Below, piece after piece: positions 17,363 through 26,968 of a DNA stretch of 64,000 nucleotides. The translations under genes were made by a program, and so were the position numbers. Below the pieces are notes generated by a model, which saw only the letters and a program-made list of their open reading frames with translations, searched no databases and had not been told where the DNA came from. This stretch comes from Azospirillum formosense (lineage in GTDB: Bacteria > Pseudomonadota > Alphaproteobacteria > Azospirillales > Azospirillaceae). The stretch covers positions 1,535,001 to 1,599,000 of the forward strand of contig NZ_CP159403.1 of assembly GCF_040500525.1 (NCBI RefSeq), read 5' to 3'. Within the stretch, counting starts at the first letter, position 1. Each line of letters begins with the position of its first letter.

Positions 17363-17411
17363 AAGTCCGACATCACAGCGCCGGGCGACGCTGCCAGAGG
17401 GGCCCGGACCT
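17363..17411 (-). ncRNA. Candidate structured leader element, copy A
   Basis: Shorter copy of the element at 17045-17102: outer stem GTCCG (17365-17369) with CGGAC (17405-17409), inner stem CAGCG (17376-17380) with CGCTG (17389-17393). The flanking 13-mer and 17-mer match copy B exactly; the inner stem is 9 bases shorter overall and of different sequence but keeps pairing. It lies about 380 bases upstream of terC and may be read in the terC leader transcript. A 21-codon minus-strand ORF (start MTVEVRAPLA) runs through it. Confidence 0.45.
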
Positions 17412-17534
17412 CGACCGTCATGTAGTCAGACCCTCTCCCGGCGACAAGAGGGGGAGCGGCCATTAAAACCGCGGTCGATGCAGTGGCGGATTGCGGCTTG
17501 ACCGGAGCCGTCCGGCCCGCGTAGCTTCGCACCC

Positions 17535-17724
17535 GACGGTTGCCCGAAAGGGCTGAAAATGGGAACACGGTGCGGACCCCGCGGCGATTTGCCGTGCGAG
17601 GGTCTTACGCCGGGGCTGCCCCCGCAACTGTAAGCGGCGAGTCGTCCATCGGAATGCCACTGGGATCGCGATCCTGGGAAGGCGATGGGCCGACGATAAC
17701 CCGCGAGCCAGGAGACCTGCCGTC
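17535..17724 (+). ncRNA. Cobalamin riboswitch
   Basis: A textbook AdoCbl/cobalamin riboswitch. Closing stem GACGG (17535-17539) with CCGTC (17720-17724), GGGAACACGGTGCGG at 17561-17575, the core GGCTGCCCCCGCAACTGTAA near 17615-17634, CACTGGG at 17658-17664, and the B12 box AGCCAGGAGACCTGCC at 17706-17721. It precedes btuB by 130 bases and should repress the btuB-F-C-D operon when cobalamin is plentiful. Confidence 0.96.
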
Positions 17725-17854
17725 AGTCGTGGTCACACGCGAACACGTTCGGGCGGGGTGCACCGAAGGTCGTCGAACCGGGAGTCCGTTCGCGGAGCTT
17801 CCGGTGGGGCTTCGTTCGCGGTGACGTGCCACCGGCGTCCCGTCCGAGGTCTCA

Positions 17855-19783
17855 ATGAGTGTCCGCGTTCCCCGCCTTCAGCGGACGGCGTCCTTCGCCG
17901 CCCTTCTGGGAAGTCTTGCGCTTCCCCTGTCGACCTTCCCCACGCCGGCCTTCGCCGACACCACCGCCATCACGACCCTTCCGCCGGTCTCGGTGACCGC
18001 CAACCGCGTCCCCACCGCCGCCGAGGAAACCGGCAGCGCCCTGACCGTCATCACCCGCGAGGAGTTGGAGCAGCGCCAGACCCAGCTGCTGTCCGACGCG
18101 CTGCGCGCCGTGCCCGGCGTCGCGGTCAACCGCACCGGCCCGATGGGCACCTTGACCCAGCTCCGCATCCGTGGGGCGGAGGGCAACCAGACGCTCGTCC
18201 TGATCGACGGGATCGAGGTGAACGATCCCGCCGCCGGCTCCGAATACGACTTCGCCAACCTGCTGGCCGGCGACGTGGAACGCGTCGAGGTGCTGCGCGG
18301 CCCGCAGAGCGCGCTCTACGGCTCCGACGCGGTCGGCGGCGTCGTCAACATCGTGACCCGCCGCGGCGCCGGCGCCCCCCGGTTCCGCGCCGCCGTCGAG
18401 GGCGGGTCCTTCGGCACCGCCGCCGGGCGCGCCTCCTTCGGCACCGGGACCGACCGCTACGACCTGTTTCTCACCGGCCAGGGCGTCACCAGCGACGGCG
18501 TGTCGGTCGCCGACAAGCGGCTCGGCAACCCGGAGAAGGACGGCTACCGCAACGGCACGCTGACCGGAAACGCCGCCGTCCGCCCGACCGAGCGCAGCGA
18601 GATCGCCGTGACCGGCCGCTACACCCGCTTCCGCACCGACACCGATGGCTTCATCGGCGGGCGCGGCGCCGTCGACGACGGAACCAGCACCGCCGGGGAG
18701 CAATATTTCGGACGGCTTCAGGGCAAGATCGCCCTTCTCGACGGACAGTGGGAGCACATCGTCGGCCTGACCCATGGCCGCCAGCAGCGCGACTACCGCG
18801 ACGACGCCAAGACGGTGACCAGCCGCTACGACGGGCGCAAGACCAAGGCCGACTACCAGACCAACCTGACGCTGAGCAGTGGCCCCGCCGAGCATGTGCT
18901 GACCGCGGCCATGGAGCGTGAGGAGGACAGGGCGATCAGCCGCAGCAGCTTTTCCAGCTTCGACCGCTCCATCGGCTCCACCGGCCTGGTGGGCCAGTAC
19001 AAGCTGGGCCTGTTCGACCGGCTGACCCTGACCGGCAGCGTCCGCCACGACGGGAATGACCTGTTCCGCGACGCCACCACATGGCGCACCACGGCGGCTT
19101 ACCGGGTCGAGGAGAGCGGGACGACGCTCCGCGCCTCCTACGGCACCGGCGTCAAGAATCCCACCCTGTTCGAGCTGTACGGCTACACCGCCACCTACGC
19201 CGGCAACCCGACCCTGAAGCCGGAACGGGCGCGCGGCTGGGACGCCGGCTTCGATCAGGCGCTGTGGGGGACGCGGGCCTCGGTGGACGGCACATGGTTC
19301 GACCAGCGCATCCGCGACCTCATCACCGGCACCGGGCGGACCTCCGTCAACATGCCGGGCGAGTCCCACATCCGCGGATTCGAGGTCGGCCTGTCGGTCA
19401 AGCCGATCGACCGGCTGACCGTCCGCGGCTCCTACACCTGGACGGACGGCGCGGACTCCACGGGCGCGGAACTGGTGCGCCGGCCCAAGCAGCTCGCCAG
19501 CCTGACCGTCAACCACCGCTTCCTGGAGGACCGGGCGAACGCCAACCTCGGCGTCGTCTACAACGGGCGGTCCAGCGACTGGGCCTATGATCCCTTCTAC
19601 AACCGGCAGGTCGTGAGCCTCGCGCCCTACACCCTGGTCAACATGGCCGGCTCCTACGCGCTGTCCGAGGGGGTCGAGGTCTTCGGACGGGTGGAGAACC
19701 TGTTCGACCGCCGGTACCAGGAGGTCTGGACCTACGGCGCGCCGGGACGGGCCGGCTATCTCGGGCTTCGGCTGTCGCTGTGA
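17855..19783 (+). CDS. btuB: TonB-dependent cobalamin receptor BtuB
   Basis: 642 residues: signal peptide 1-35 ending AFA, a TonB-box-like segment PPVSVTANR, plug domain (TVITREELEQRQTQLLSDAL, then QLRIRGAEGNQTLVLIDGIE and VERVEVLRGPQSALYGSDAV) and a 22-strand type barrel ending GYLGLRLSL. The terminal residue is Leu rather than the common Phe. It imports cobalamin across the outer membrane. Placed behind a cobalamin riboswitch and overlapping btuF, which supports the substrate. Start at 17855 gives a normal signal peptide. Confidence 0.94.
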   Translation: MSVRVPRLQRTASFAALLGSLALPLSTFPTPAFADTTAITTLPPVSVTANRVPTAAEETGSALTVITREELEQRQTQLLSDALRAVPGVAVNRTGPMGTLTQLRIRGAEGNQTLVLIDGIEVNDPAAGSEYDFANLLAGDVERVEVLRGPQSALYGSDAVGGVVNIVTRRGAGAPRFRAAVEGGSFGTAAGRASFGTGTDRYDLFLTGQGVTSDGVSVADKRLGNPEKDGYRNGTLTGNAAVRPTERSEIAVTGRYTRFRTDTDGFIGGRGAVDDGTSTAGEQYFGRLQGKIALLDGQWEHIVGLTHGRQQRDYRDDAKTVTSRYDGRKTKADYQTNLTLSSGPAEHVLTAAMEREEDRAISRSSFSSFDRSIGSTGLVGQYKLGLFDRLTLTGSVRHDGNDLFRDATTWRTTAAYRVEESGTTLRASYGTGVKNPTLFELYGYTATYAGNPTLKPERARGWDAGFDQALWGTRASVDGTWFDQRIRDLITGTGRTSVNMPGESHIRGFEVGLSVKPIDRLTVRGSYTWTDGADSTGAELVRRPKQLASLTVNHRFLEDRANANLGVVYNGRSSDWAYDPFYNRQVVSLAPYTLVNMAGSYALSEGVEVFGRVENLFDRRYQEVWTYGAPGRAGYLGLRLSL

Positions 19784-20640
19784 GGCCCACCCTTCTCGGG
19801 CTGACCGCCGCCCTCCTGCTGCTCGCGGGAGGGCCGGCGGCGGCGTGGGAGGCGCCGCCCGCCAAGCCGCCCGCCAAGCCGCAGCGCATCGTCTCCCTGA
19901 ATCTCTGCGCCGACGAGCTGCTGTTGCGGCTCGTCGGGCCGGAGCGCCTCGCCGCGGTGACGTGGCTGGCGCGCGATCCCCGCGCCTCCACCGTCGCGGC
20001 GCTGGCGTCGCGGGTGCCGGTCAACCACGGGACGGCGGAGGAGATCCTGCCGCTCAACCCCGACCTGATCGTCGCCGGGCGCCACACCACGCGGGTCGCG
20101 GTCGGGCTGCTGACGCGGCTGGATGCGCCGCTGCTGGAGCTGGACGTCCCGCAGAGCGTGGCGGGGGTGGCGGAGCAGATCCGCGGCCTCGCCCGCGCCG
20201 TCGGCGAGCCGGAAAAGGGGGAGGCGCTGGTCGCCGAAATGCGCTCCCGTCTCGACGCCCTGCCCCCGGCGGCGCCGGGACCGCGCCCGACCGCGGTGGT
20301 GCTGCGGCCGAACGGCTTCGTCGCCGGGTCCGGGTCGCTGGTGGACGAACTCCTGACCCGCGCCGGGTTGGACAATCTGGCCGACCGCCTGCCGCTGGGC
20401 AGCCAGGGCGCCCTGCCGCTGGAAGCGATCATCCTGGGCGGCGCGGACGTGCTGATCGTCGACGCCGCACCCGACGCGCCGCCGTCGCTGGCCGGCGCCC
20501 TGCTGCACCATCCCGCCCTGAAGGCCTGGAAGCCTCAGGTCCGCACGCTGTCGCTGCCAACCCGCCTGTGGACCTGCCCCGGCCCGCAGATCGCCGAGGC
20601 CGCGGAGCGGCTGGCCACCGCGCGGGAGACCGCTCCATGA
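19780..20640 (+). CDS. btuF: Periplasmic cobalamin-binding protein BtuF
   Basis: 286 residues starting with GTG that overlaps the btuB stop. Signal peptide 1-22 (LLGLTAALLLLAGGPAAAW), then a type III binding-protein fold: RIVSLNLCADELLLRLVGPE, NHGTAEEILPLNPDLIVAG, and a closing TCPGPQIAEAAERLA helix. It delivers cobalamin to the BtuCD transporter. Its TGA overlaps the btuC ATG. The substrate is inferred from the riboswitch and the receptor rather than from the sequence itself, since related proteins bind ferric siderophores. Confidence 0.9.
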   Translation: MRPTLLGLTAALLLLAGGPAAAWEAPPAKPPAKPQRIVSLNLCADELLLRLVGPERLAAVTWLARDPRASTVAALASRVPVNHGTAEEILPLNPDLIVAGRHTTRVAVGLLTRLDAPLLELDVPQSVAGVAEQIRGLARAVGEPEKGEALVAEMRSRLDALPPAAPGPRPTAVVLRPNGFVAGSGSLVDELLTRAGLDNLADRLPLGSQGALPLEAIILGGADVLIVDAAPDAPPSLAGALLHHPALKAWKPQVRTLSLPTRLWTCPGPQIAEAAERLATARETAP

Positions 20641-21643
20641 GCCGGGAGCCCCGCATCCCCTACCCCGCGCTGGTCGCCGGGCTGACCCTTCTGGCGCTGG
20701 CACTCTGCGCGGTGTCGGCGGCGGTCGGCCATGTGCCGTTCGACCTCGGCGCCGCCTTGTCCGACTGGCTCGCCGGGCGCCCCACCCTCGCCGCTCTGGT
20801 GCTGGCCGAGCTGCGCCTGCCGCGCGCCCTGCTGGGGCTGCTGGTCGGCTTCAGCCTGGGGCTGACCGGTGCCGCGATGCAGGGCTGGCTGCGCAACCCG
20901 CTGGCCGAGCCGGGGCTGGTCGGCGTGTCGAGCGCCGCGGCTCTGGGCGCGGTCATCGTCTTCTACAGCGGCCTGTCCGCCGCGCTGTCCCTGGCCCTGC
21001 CGCTCGGCGGCATGGCCGGAGCGGCCGCCGCCGCGGTGCTGCTGAACCTGATGGCGGCGCGGGGGGCCGGAACGACCATGCTGGTCATCGGCGGCATCGC
21101 CATCAACAGCCTCGCCGGGGCGCTGACCGCGCTGGCCCTCAACCTCGCCCCCAACCCCTACGCGGCGCTGGAGATCGTGTTCTGGCTGATGGGCTCGCTG
21201 GCCGACCGCGGAACCGACCAGCTCTGGCTCGTCCTGCCGCCGATGCTGGCGGGCTGGGCGCTCTGCCTGTCCGGCGCCCGCGCGCTCGACGCGCTGACGC
21301 TCGGGGAGGACGCGGCGCGCAGCCTGGGCTTCGACCTCACCGGGCTGCGCGTCCGGCTGATCGCCGGGGCGGCGCTGGCGGTGGGCAGCGCGGTGTCGGT
21401 CACCGGCGCCGTGGGCTTCGTCGGTCTGGTGGCGCCGCATCTGATGCGCCCGCTGGCCGGGGCGCGGCCCGGACGGCTGCTGCTTCTGGCGGGGCTGGCC
21501 GGGGCGTGCCTGACGCTCGCCGCCGACATCGCGGTCCGGCTGCTGCCGACGCGGCCGGAACTGAAGCTGGGCGTGGTCACCGCCCTGATCGGGGCGCCCT
21601 TCCTGATCGTCCTGATCGCCCGGCTGCGGCGGGAGGAGGCGTG

Positions 21644-21644
<1 letters not shown>
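20637..21644 (+). CDS. btuC: Cobalamin ABC transporter permease BtuC (FecCD family)
   Basis: 335 residues with about ten membrane segments and FecCD landmarks: RLPRALLGLLVGFSLGLTGA, MQGWLRNPLAEPGLVGVSSA, the coupling helix region GEDAARSLGFDL and GAVGFVGLVAPHLMRPLAG. It forms the inner-membrane channel with BtuD. ATG at 20637 overlaps btuF by four bases, and the TGA overlaps btuD by one. A much longer frame starts upstream at 19845 but there it only shadows btuF. Confidence 0.93.
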
Positions 21645-22443
<799 letters not shown>

Positions 22444-22444
<1 letters not shown>

Positions 22445-23157
22445 TGAGCGACCTGACGTCCCTGCTGCGCGACGCGCTGAACGACCCCGCCACCGGCTGG
22501 AGCCTCGGCGCCTTCGGCGCCATCGCGGAGTTCATCCGCGACCCGGACGAACCCGTCGTCCTGCGCGACGACGGCCCGGAGCTGGAGGCGCGGACCGCCC
22601 GCGGCGGGCTGCGCCTGCGCCCCACGCCGGCCATCCGCCCGGTGCCCTACCGGACGCGCAACGGCAGCCTCGCCGTGGCCCTCTGCCTGCCCCGCCACGT
22701 CGGCGCGATGAACCGGCGCGGCGTGATGACCGAGCTGGGCCCCGACTGCGAGGCCATCGCCGAGGCGGACCGCGGCGCCCTGCTGTTCGACCTCGGGCTG
22801 GGCGTCTTCCAGACCGACGTCTGCGTGCGCAGCGCCGATCCCGCCACCATCGCCCGCCTGCGCGCGGTGGTCGGGACGGAGCTGCTGGCGCCGGGCAACC
22901 CCCTGCCGCCCGACCTGCCGGCGCTCAGCCCCGAGCGCGTGTTCATCGGTCCCTTCGGCCGGATCGAGGTCAGCCAGCCGATCCCGCCGCCCGACGGCCG
23001 CAGCCCGGAGGGTCCGCACACCCACGTCCTGCCCAGGCTGCTGGCCCACAACCGGACCCACGCGGCGACCGTCCCGATCCCGGACGGCTGGGTGCCCAGC
23101 CTGTACCTGTCCCCGCCCGCGGAGTCCTTCGCCGCGTGGGAGGGGCTGGGGCGCTGA
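22444..23157 (+). CDS. Unknown protein, fifth gene of the cobalamin operon
   Basis: 237 residues starting at the ATG that overlaps the btuD stop by one base, so it is coupled to the transporter. I do not recognise the function. Visible blocks are DPATGWSLGAFGAIAEFIRD, then RTRNGSLAVALCLPRH, EADRGALLFDLGLGVFQTDV, and a C-terminal HTHVLPRLLAHNRTHA histidine-containing segment. No signal peptide or membrane segment, so cytoplasmic. Proteins starting DPxTGWSLGxFGAIAEF recur in proteobacteria as conserved hypotheticals. The context suggests a cobalamin-related role, which is inference. Confidence 0.8.
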
Positions 23158-23168
23158 GGTCCTGCCCC

Positions 23169-23495
23169 TCACCCAAGGAGCGCAGGGAACGGAGCGCAGA
23201 ACAGCGCCGCGGGGCCGAGCCTCAACGCCGCCCGCGGCGCGTGGGACAGCAGCAGGAGCAGCGCCGCCGCGGCCACCGTCAGCAGCCCCAGCCAGGCCGG
23301 AATCCCGATCGCCCACCCCCATGCCGTCACCGCGGGCGGCAGCGACAGCGCGAGCCCCAGCCATCCCGCCCCTCCCAGCAGCCGGCTGGCTCTGGCGGAG
23401 GGGCGGCGGGCGAAGACCTGCTCGTGATGGCGGTCCATGGCGAGCGCCAGGGCGAGCAGGCCCGCGTAGGCGACGCACAGCGACGACAGGATCAT
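23169..23495 (-). CDS. DUF3325-type small membrane protein
   Basis: 108 residues with three hydrophobic segments (about 4-20, 45-60, 62-85) and the N-terminus MILSSLCVAYAGLLALAL. It overlaps the PepSY gene by four bases (ATGA) and is the last gene of the three-gene unit DUF3649-PepSY-DUF3325, a combination found beside TonB receptors for siderophores. Function unknown. It converges with the cobalamin operon with 11 bases between them. Confidence 0.78.
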   Translation of the reverse strand: MILSSLCVAYAGLLALALAMDRHHEQVFARRPSARASRLLGGAGWLGLALSLPPAVTAWGWAIGIPAWLGLLTVAAAALLLLLSHAPRAALRLGPAALFCAPFPALLG

Positions 23496-25111
23496 GCCGA
23501 CTCCTCCACGACCGCCCCGGCGGGCAGGACGGGAGCCGGCGCCGCCTTGCGGGCGAAGGCCCCCCGCCCGACCTTGCGCGCGGCGAAGCCCAGCAGCAGC
23601 CCGAACGCCAGCGCCGTCAGGTCGAAGCCGGCCAGCAGCCAGTTCCCCGCCGGCAGGCTGTTGCCGAGATGCCCGGCGGCGGTGGCGAGGTTCAGCAGCG
23701 GCAGCAGGACGAACAGCGCCGCCCCGGCCCACAACTGCTCCGCCCAGCCACGCCGCGACGGGCGCAGGGGGGCGTGCAGCAAGGCGGCGGCCCAGGCCAG
23801 GAAGAACACCCCGATCTCCCAGCCCGCGCGCTCCTCCAGCCCCGCCGGCAGCAGGCGGTTGGCCCAGAAATAGGCGGCGACGGCCAGCGGCAGGCCCGCC
23901 ACGACGCCGATGTTGAGCCGGTCGGCCAGCCGGTGACCGAAGGGCTCGGGACCGTCCGCCCAGGTGTCCGCACGGCCGCGCTGCGACCGCCGCTTGACCA
24001 CCCAGAGGATCAGCCCGCTGCCCACCATCACCGTCCCGGCGACGCCGGAGACGAAGAACAGCCAGCGCATGCCCGGCCCGGCGAAGCGCGCCAGATGCAG
24101 CCCCATCAGGTAGTTGCCGGTCGCCATGGCCGCCGGCTGCGGGTCCGCCGGGGGAAGCTCCAGCGCCCGCCCGGTCACCCCGTCGAACAGCAGGCGCTCC
24201 GTCGCGGCGCCGCGCCCGATGGAGTCGGACTCCGCGGGCCGCAACTCGATGGTGGCGTTGGCCCGGCCGGGGTTGGTGACGGTCAGGCTCCCCACCCCGC
24301 CACGGTCGGCCCAGCGCCGGTCGGCCTCGGCGAGCAGCGGCGCCACCGACGTCAGCGGGGCGGCCTGCGGCGCCGGACGCGGCGGAGGCGGCGCGCGGCG
24401 GAAGCCGCTTTCGGCGAAATAGGCCTGCCGGTTGCCGTCATAGGCGAGGTCGACCGCCCAGGGCATCAGCATCGTCATGAACAGCAGCAGGCCCGAATAG
24501 GTGATCATCAGGTGGAAGGGCAGCGCCAGCACCGCCGCCGCGACATGCCCGTCCATCCAGGAGCGCAGCGCCGACTTCTCCGGCCGGAACGTGAAGAAAT
24601 CTTTGAAGATGCGGCGGTGGGTGATGATGCCGCTGACGATGGCGACCAGCATCGCCATGGTGGCGATGCCGACGATCCAGCGGGCGGTCTCGCGCGGCAT
24701 CCCGTACAGCTCGAAATGGAAGCGGTAGAGGAAGTTGCCGCCCGCCGTCTCGCGCGGCTCCAGCACCGCGCCGGTCCCGGCGTCGAGCGTGGCGCGCTTC
24801 AGCGCGGCGCGGTCGTTCGGCTTGGCGTCCGCCGGGCGCCAGGACACCGACACGGCGGGCGACCGCTCGCCGGGCAGCGAGATGGTCCACTGCGCCGCGT
24901 CGGGGGCGATCTGGCCCATGCGCTCCACCGCCCGCACGGCGGTCCCGGCGTCGGGGACGGAGCCGTGAAGCTCCGGCTGCATCCAGACCGTCACCTCCTG
25001 CCGGAAATAGGCGATGGTGCCGGTCAGGAAGACGGCGAACAGCAGCCAGCCGAGCAGAAGCCCCGACCAGGTGTGCAGCCACGCCATGGACTGGCGGAAC
25101 CCGTCCTTCAT
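23492..25111 (-). CDS. PepSY-associated membrane protein (iron-uptake associated)
   Basis: 539 residues, start at ATG 25111 (MKDGFRQSMAWLHTWSG). First membrane segment with the family motif LHTWSGLLLGWLLFAVFLTG, a periplasmic PepSY region, then GIITHRRIFKDFFTFRPEK and LALPFHLMITYSGLLLF, and several more membrane segments to the end. These proteins are proposed inner-membrane reductases or accessory factors for ferric-siderophore uptake, such as FoxB or PiuB. The paired histidines in membrane segments could bind heme, which I infer. Coupled at both ends by ATGA overlaps. Confidence 0.85.
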   Translation of the reverse strand: MKDGFRQSMAWLHTWSGLLLGWLLFAVFLTGTIAYFRQEVTVWMQPELHGSVPDAGTAVRAVERMGQIAPDAAQWTISLPGERSPAVSVSWRPADAKPNDRAALKRATLDAGTGAVLEPRETAGGNFLYRFHFELYGMPRETARWIVGIATMAMLVAIVSGIITHRRIFKDFFTFRPEKSALRSWMDGHVAAAVLALPFHLMITYSGLLLFMTMLMPWAVDLAYDGNRQAYFAESGFRRAPPPPRPAPQAAPLTSVAPLLAEADRRWADRGGVGSLTVTNPGRANATIELRPAESDSIGRGAATERLLFDGVTGRALELPPADPQPAAMATGNYLMGLHLARFAGPGMRWLFFVSGVAGTVMVGSGLILWVVKRRSQRGRADTWADGPEPFGHRLADRLNIGVVAGLPLAVAAYFWANRLLPAGLEERAGWEIGVFFLAWAAALLHAPLRPSRRGWAEQLWAGAALFVLLPLLNLATAAGHLGNSLPAGNWLLAGFDLTALAFGLLLGFAARKVGRGAFARKAAPAPVLPAGAVVEESA

Positions 25112-25431
25112 GACGGCGCCCCCGCTTGCAGGCCGTGCAGCAGCCAGGTTCCGCCGCCCAGAAGCAGCGTCGGCGCCAGCAGGCCGGGCCACACCCGCCG
25201 CGACCGGACGGAGAAGGCCCAGACGATGGCCCCGGCGTGGATGGCGAAGGACAGCATGGTGGCGGTGTGGACCGCCTCCGCCCGCGGCATCGGCAGGGCG
25301 AGGGCCAGGAACATCGCCGCCGCCGCCGCCAGCGCGTAGCCGCCGCCGATGCCGGCCAGGCCGCGGGACGCCACGTCCAGGCGCCGCTGCCCGTCCGGCC
25401 CGAACCTCAGCCGGGAAGAAAGAGTCGTCAT
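25108..25431 (-). CDS. DUF3649-type small membrane protein
   Basis: 107 residues from ATG 25431; a GTG four codons upstream (25443) is an alternative. Three hydrophobic segments: GLAGIGGGYALAAAAAMFLA, then MLSFAIHAGAIVWAF and GLLAPTLLLGGGTWLL. First gene of the DUF3649-PepSY-DUF3325 set, with a 4-base overlap to the PepSY gene. An iron-box-like palindrome lies about 140 bases upstream, so iron control is likely. Exact function unknown. Confidence 0.78.
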   Translation of the reverse strand: MTTLSSRLRFGPDGQRRLDVASRGLAGIGGGYALAAAAAMFLALALPMPRAEAVHTATMLSFAIHAGAIVWAFSVRSRRVWPGLLAPTLLLGGGTWLLHGLQAGAPS

Positions 25432-25572
25432 GAGAAGGGTCACCCAAGCGTTCAGGACGGTCCGCCGCGTGGCCCCGGGGTTGCTCCGGCGGCGAGCAGG
25501 GCGTCCGATCCGGCCCCCGCGTCACGCACGCCGGTCATCATCGTGGAAACGGGGCAAGGCGTCCATAGAAAT

Positions 25573-25591
25573 GAGAATGACTCGCATTCTC
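25573..25591 (-). promoter_or_regulatory. Candidate Fur/Irr iron box
   Basis: Perfect inverted repeat GAGAATG-ACTCG-CATTCTC in an AT-richer patch, 140 bases upstream of the DUF3649-PepSY-DUF3325 genes. It resembles Fur-type boxes in the ATGA and CATT half-sites. Confidence 0.6.
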
Positions 25592-25713
25592 TAACACGTC
25601 AAGTCCCCGGCAGGCAGGCCCGGCCTGGGCGCGATGGACCAAAAAAACAGTTCCAGACAGCGCTATCGCGATTTAAACTATACTTGTTTTATAGATTTAT
25701 GGTGAGCGTCCCG

Positions 25714-26061
25714 ATGTTCCGCATCGCCTCAGCCGTGAGCTTCGGCCTGACCGCCCTGTCCATCGGCACGCTGTCCACGCTGCTGCTGTGGAGCGTCACG
25801 GCGCAGTGGCCGCATTGGACCCGCCATGGCGAGCCGCTGGCCTGGTTCAACATCGGCTATGGGCTGGAGCGGCTGGGCCTCGATCTGGCCTGGGTGGAGG
25901 CCTGCCGCGCCGACCCGTCCTGGCAGACGTTCCACCGCGCCGCCAGCTGGGTTCTCGGCGGCAACCTGACCATTGGCCTGCTGGTGGCGGCGGCGGTGCT
26001 GATCCCGCTGTCGGTCCGGGGGGCGAACGCCGTCGAGCGCACGCTCCTCCGCCGCTCCTAA
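25714..26061 (+). CDS. Small membrane protein of unknown function, 115 aa
   Basis: Begins MFRIASAVSFGLTALSIG; I chose the ATG at 25714 because GGTGAG stands seven bases before it, while the ATG at 25699 lacks a site. Two membrane spans, about 5-30 and 83-103, enclose a loop with WPHWTRHGEPLAWFNIGYG and two cysteine/tryptophan-bearing segments. Upstream sequence is unusually AT-rich (25670-25698) and likely contains its promoter. Family not recognised. The divergent iron box at 25573 could also serve this gene. Confidence 0.6.
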   Translation: MFRIASAVSFGLTALSIGTLSTLLLWSVTAQWPHWTRHGEPLAWFNIGYGLERLGLDLAWVEACRADPSWQTFHRAASWVLGGNLTIGLLVAAAVLIPLSVRGANAVERTLLRRS

Positions 26062-26082
26062 GTGTGAGGTCGATTCGACGCG

Positions 26083-26172
26083 GCCCCCACCCCGGCCCTC
26101 CCCCGCTGACGCGGGAGAGGGAGATTGGTCCCCTCCCCTGCGCCAGCGGGGGAGGGTTAGGGAGGGGGCAAC
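26083..26172. repeat. Dispersed palindromic repeat, copy 1
   Basis: About 90 bases with arms CCTCCCCCGC and GCGGGGGAGG and a run GGAGAGGGAGATTGGTCCCC, closely matching a second copy at 50748-50862. The arms would fold into a long hairpin. It occupies the space between two convergent genes, a typical place for REP/MITE-like elements and for transcription ends. Confidence 0.65.
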
Positions 26173-26185
26173 ACGCCCCCCACAC

Positions 26186-26968
26186 CTACCAGCTCCCGGC
26201 AAGGCCCAGCAATTCCAGCGCCTTGTGGCGCAGCTCCACCAGCACCGGGTCGTCGCGGTGGCGGGGATAGGGGCGGTCGACGGCGATCTCCGCCTTGATG
26301 CGGGCCGGGCGCTCGCTGAACACGATGACGCGGGTGGCCATCAGCAGAGCCTCCTCCACATCGTGGGTCACCAGCAGGGCGGTGAAGCCAGCGCGCCGCC
26401 ACAGCGCGACGATCTCGCCCTGCATCTGGATGCGGGTCAGGCTGTCGAGCTTGCCCAGCGGCTCGTCCAGCACCAGCAGGCGCGGGTCGTTGACCAGCGC
26501 GCGGGCCAGCGCCGCGCGCTGCGCCATGCCGCCGGAGAGCTGGTGCGGATAGGCCTTGGCGAAGCCGTCCAGCCCGACCAGCCGCAACGCCTCGTCCACG
26601 CGGTTGCGCCGCTGGCGCAGCACGCCCTGCGCCTCCAGCCCCAGCGCCACATTGTCCCAGACGGTGCGCCAGGGGTAGAGGGTCGGGTCCTGGAAGACCA
26701 CCACCCGCGACGGGTGCGGCCCGGTGATCGGCAGCCCGTCGGCCAGGATCCGCCCCGCGCGGGGCGGCTCAAGCCCGGCGACCAGACGCAGCAGCGTGGA
26801 CTTGCCGCAGCCCGACGGGCCGAGCAGCGCCACGAACTCGCCCGGCCTGGCGTGCAGGCCGACCGTATCCAGCACGGGCAGCGGCGCGCCGTGCAGGTCG
26901 AAGGCGTGGCTGACGCCCTGGACCTCAAGCTCCAGACCGGCCGGCAACTCCTGTTCCAGCGCTACCAT
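26186..26968 (-). CDS. ABC transporter ATPase (nitrate/sulfonate/taurine type)
   Basis: 260 residues from ATG 26968. Walker A GPSGCGKST, Q-loop VFQDPTLYPWRTVWDNV, signature LSGGMAQR, Walker B LLVLDEPLGKLD and switch VTHDVEEALLMA identify the SsuB/TauB/NrtD group. It overlaps the permease by seven bases. The frame runs on upstream to 27898, but there it merely shadows the permease. The imported compound is not readable from the ATPase. Confidence 0.92.
   Translation of the reverse strand: MVALEQELPAGLELEVQGVSHAFDLHGAPLPVLDTVGLHARPGEFVALLGPSGCGKSTLLRLVAGLEPPRAGRILADGLPITGPHPSRVVVFQDPTLYPWRTVWDNVALGLEAQGVLRQRRNRVDEALRLVGLDGFAKAYPHQLSGGMAQRAALARALVNDPRLLVLDEPLGKLDSLTRIQMQGEIVALWRRAGFTALLVTHDVEEALLMATRVIVFSERPARIKAEIAVDRPYPRHRDDPVLVELRHKALELLGLAGSW

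Noticed and set aside
17363..17411. The repeat as part of a Mn2+ (yybP-ykoY) riboswitch
   Set aside because: The characteristic GGGGAGUAG-type core is not seen in either strand, so I describe it as a new candidate rather than assigning a known class.
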